Shown one piece after another: positions 11,283-11,423 of a DNA stretch of 11,423 bases; the stretch's first letter is position 1; each line of letters opens with the position of its first letter. The notes beneath the pieces are model-generated. The model did not search any database. It saw nothing but the letters and a program-made list of their open reading frames with translations, and had not been told where the DNA came from. The stretch covers positions 1 to 11,423 of the forward strand of contig JAFGNO010000222.1 in the NCBI GenBank assembly GCA_016926985.1, in the 5' to 3' direction. Both the position numbers and the translations under genes were made by a program. The stretch comes from Anaerolineae bacterium (lineage in GTDB: Bacteria; Chloroflexota; Anaerolineae; Aggregatilineales; UBA3940).

Positions 11283-11423
11283 ATGGGGCCGCCGGCGGTC
11301 TTTGACTCCCCTGACTTCAAGGGCGGCGAGGGCAATGTAAACGCGAAGCTCACGGCGTTTGAGGTGCGCAGCATGCGCCTGATCGACGCGCTGCGCGATG
11401 ACCTCTCGCGTAAACAGCTGGCG
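11283..11423 (+). CDS. Partial hypothetical ORF running off the right edge
   Basis: ATG 11283 opens a frame of 47 codons to the window end, right after an in-frame TGA (11277-11279). The product includes VFDSPDFKGGEGNVNAK and FEVRSMRLIDALRDDLSRKQ. It looks coding (mixed hydrophilic helix, no low complexity) but I do not recognise the family; a distant likeness to DUF3500 C-terminal regions is too weak to name. No ribosome binding site precedes the ATG. Another frame, 11219-11302, also looks coding (DQDWAMQQLVHFWLSHG) and stops at TGA 11300-11302, so this may be a frameshifted gene remnant rather than a true start. Confidence 0.3.
   Translation, partial: MGPPAVFDSPDFKGGEGNVNAKLTAFEVRSMRLIDALRDDLSRKQLA

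Noticed and set aside
1..11423. CRISPR arrays, tRNA or rRNA genes
   Set aside because: No regularly spaced direct repeats and no cloverleaf or rRNA-like segment was seen on either strand.

Overview
The window looks like a chromosomal segment of a free-living bacterium, most plausibly a member of the Chloroflexota (Anaerolineae-like). This is inferred from gene content: a short frr-uppS-cdsA run, a Hanks-type kinase, a NACHT NTPase fused to a formylglycine-generating-enzyme-like domain, and a large YVTN-propeller lipoprotein. No rRNA or other taxonomic marker is present, so the assignment is tentative.

Left part (1-3421). The last 22 codons of a plus-strand gene, probably an aldehyde dehydrogenase, end at 67 and are followed by a clear rho-independent terminator. 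A minus-strand cluster frr, uppS, cdsA, fbp then reads leftward from a probable sigma70-type promoter near 3498-3526. frr/uppS and uppS/cdsA are separated by 2-3 bp, and fbp follows after 49 bp with its own good ribosome binding site. The cluster joins ribosome recycling, the undecaprenyl lipid carrier, CDP-diacylglycerol synthesis and a gluconeogenic phosphatase. The usual upstream partners of frr (rpsB, tsf, pyrH) are not next to it.

Middle part (3713-7485). A soluble serine/threonine protein kinase (plus strand) converges, with 8 bp between stop codons, on a 942-residue minus-strand STAND-type protein: helical N-terminus, glycine-rich GDVVGTDK-type segment, NACHT NTPase, helical region, and a C-terminal FGE/sulfatase-modifying-factor fold that lacks the catalytic cysteines. 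This looks like a signalling or defence ATPase with a non-catalytic C-terminal sensor. It is the best candidate here for an under-described system.

Right part (7513-11423). An intact-looking 814-bp IS5-family element (IS427-like) sits 31 bp upstream of the NACHT start codon, flanked by CTAG duplications, with near-perfect terminal repeats. Its transposase is split into two frames joined by an A8 slippery run. Beyond it, divergent from the NACHT gene, lies an 898-residue lipoprotein with a CBM9/DOMON-like N-terminal domain and 14 YVTN/PDGS-type repeats, consistent with two seven-bladed propellers. Its leader contains a 9-bp inverted repeat that could mask the ribosome binding site. The final 223 bp hold coding-like sequence in two frames, perhaps a degraded gene or the start of another one running off the edge.
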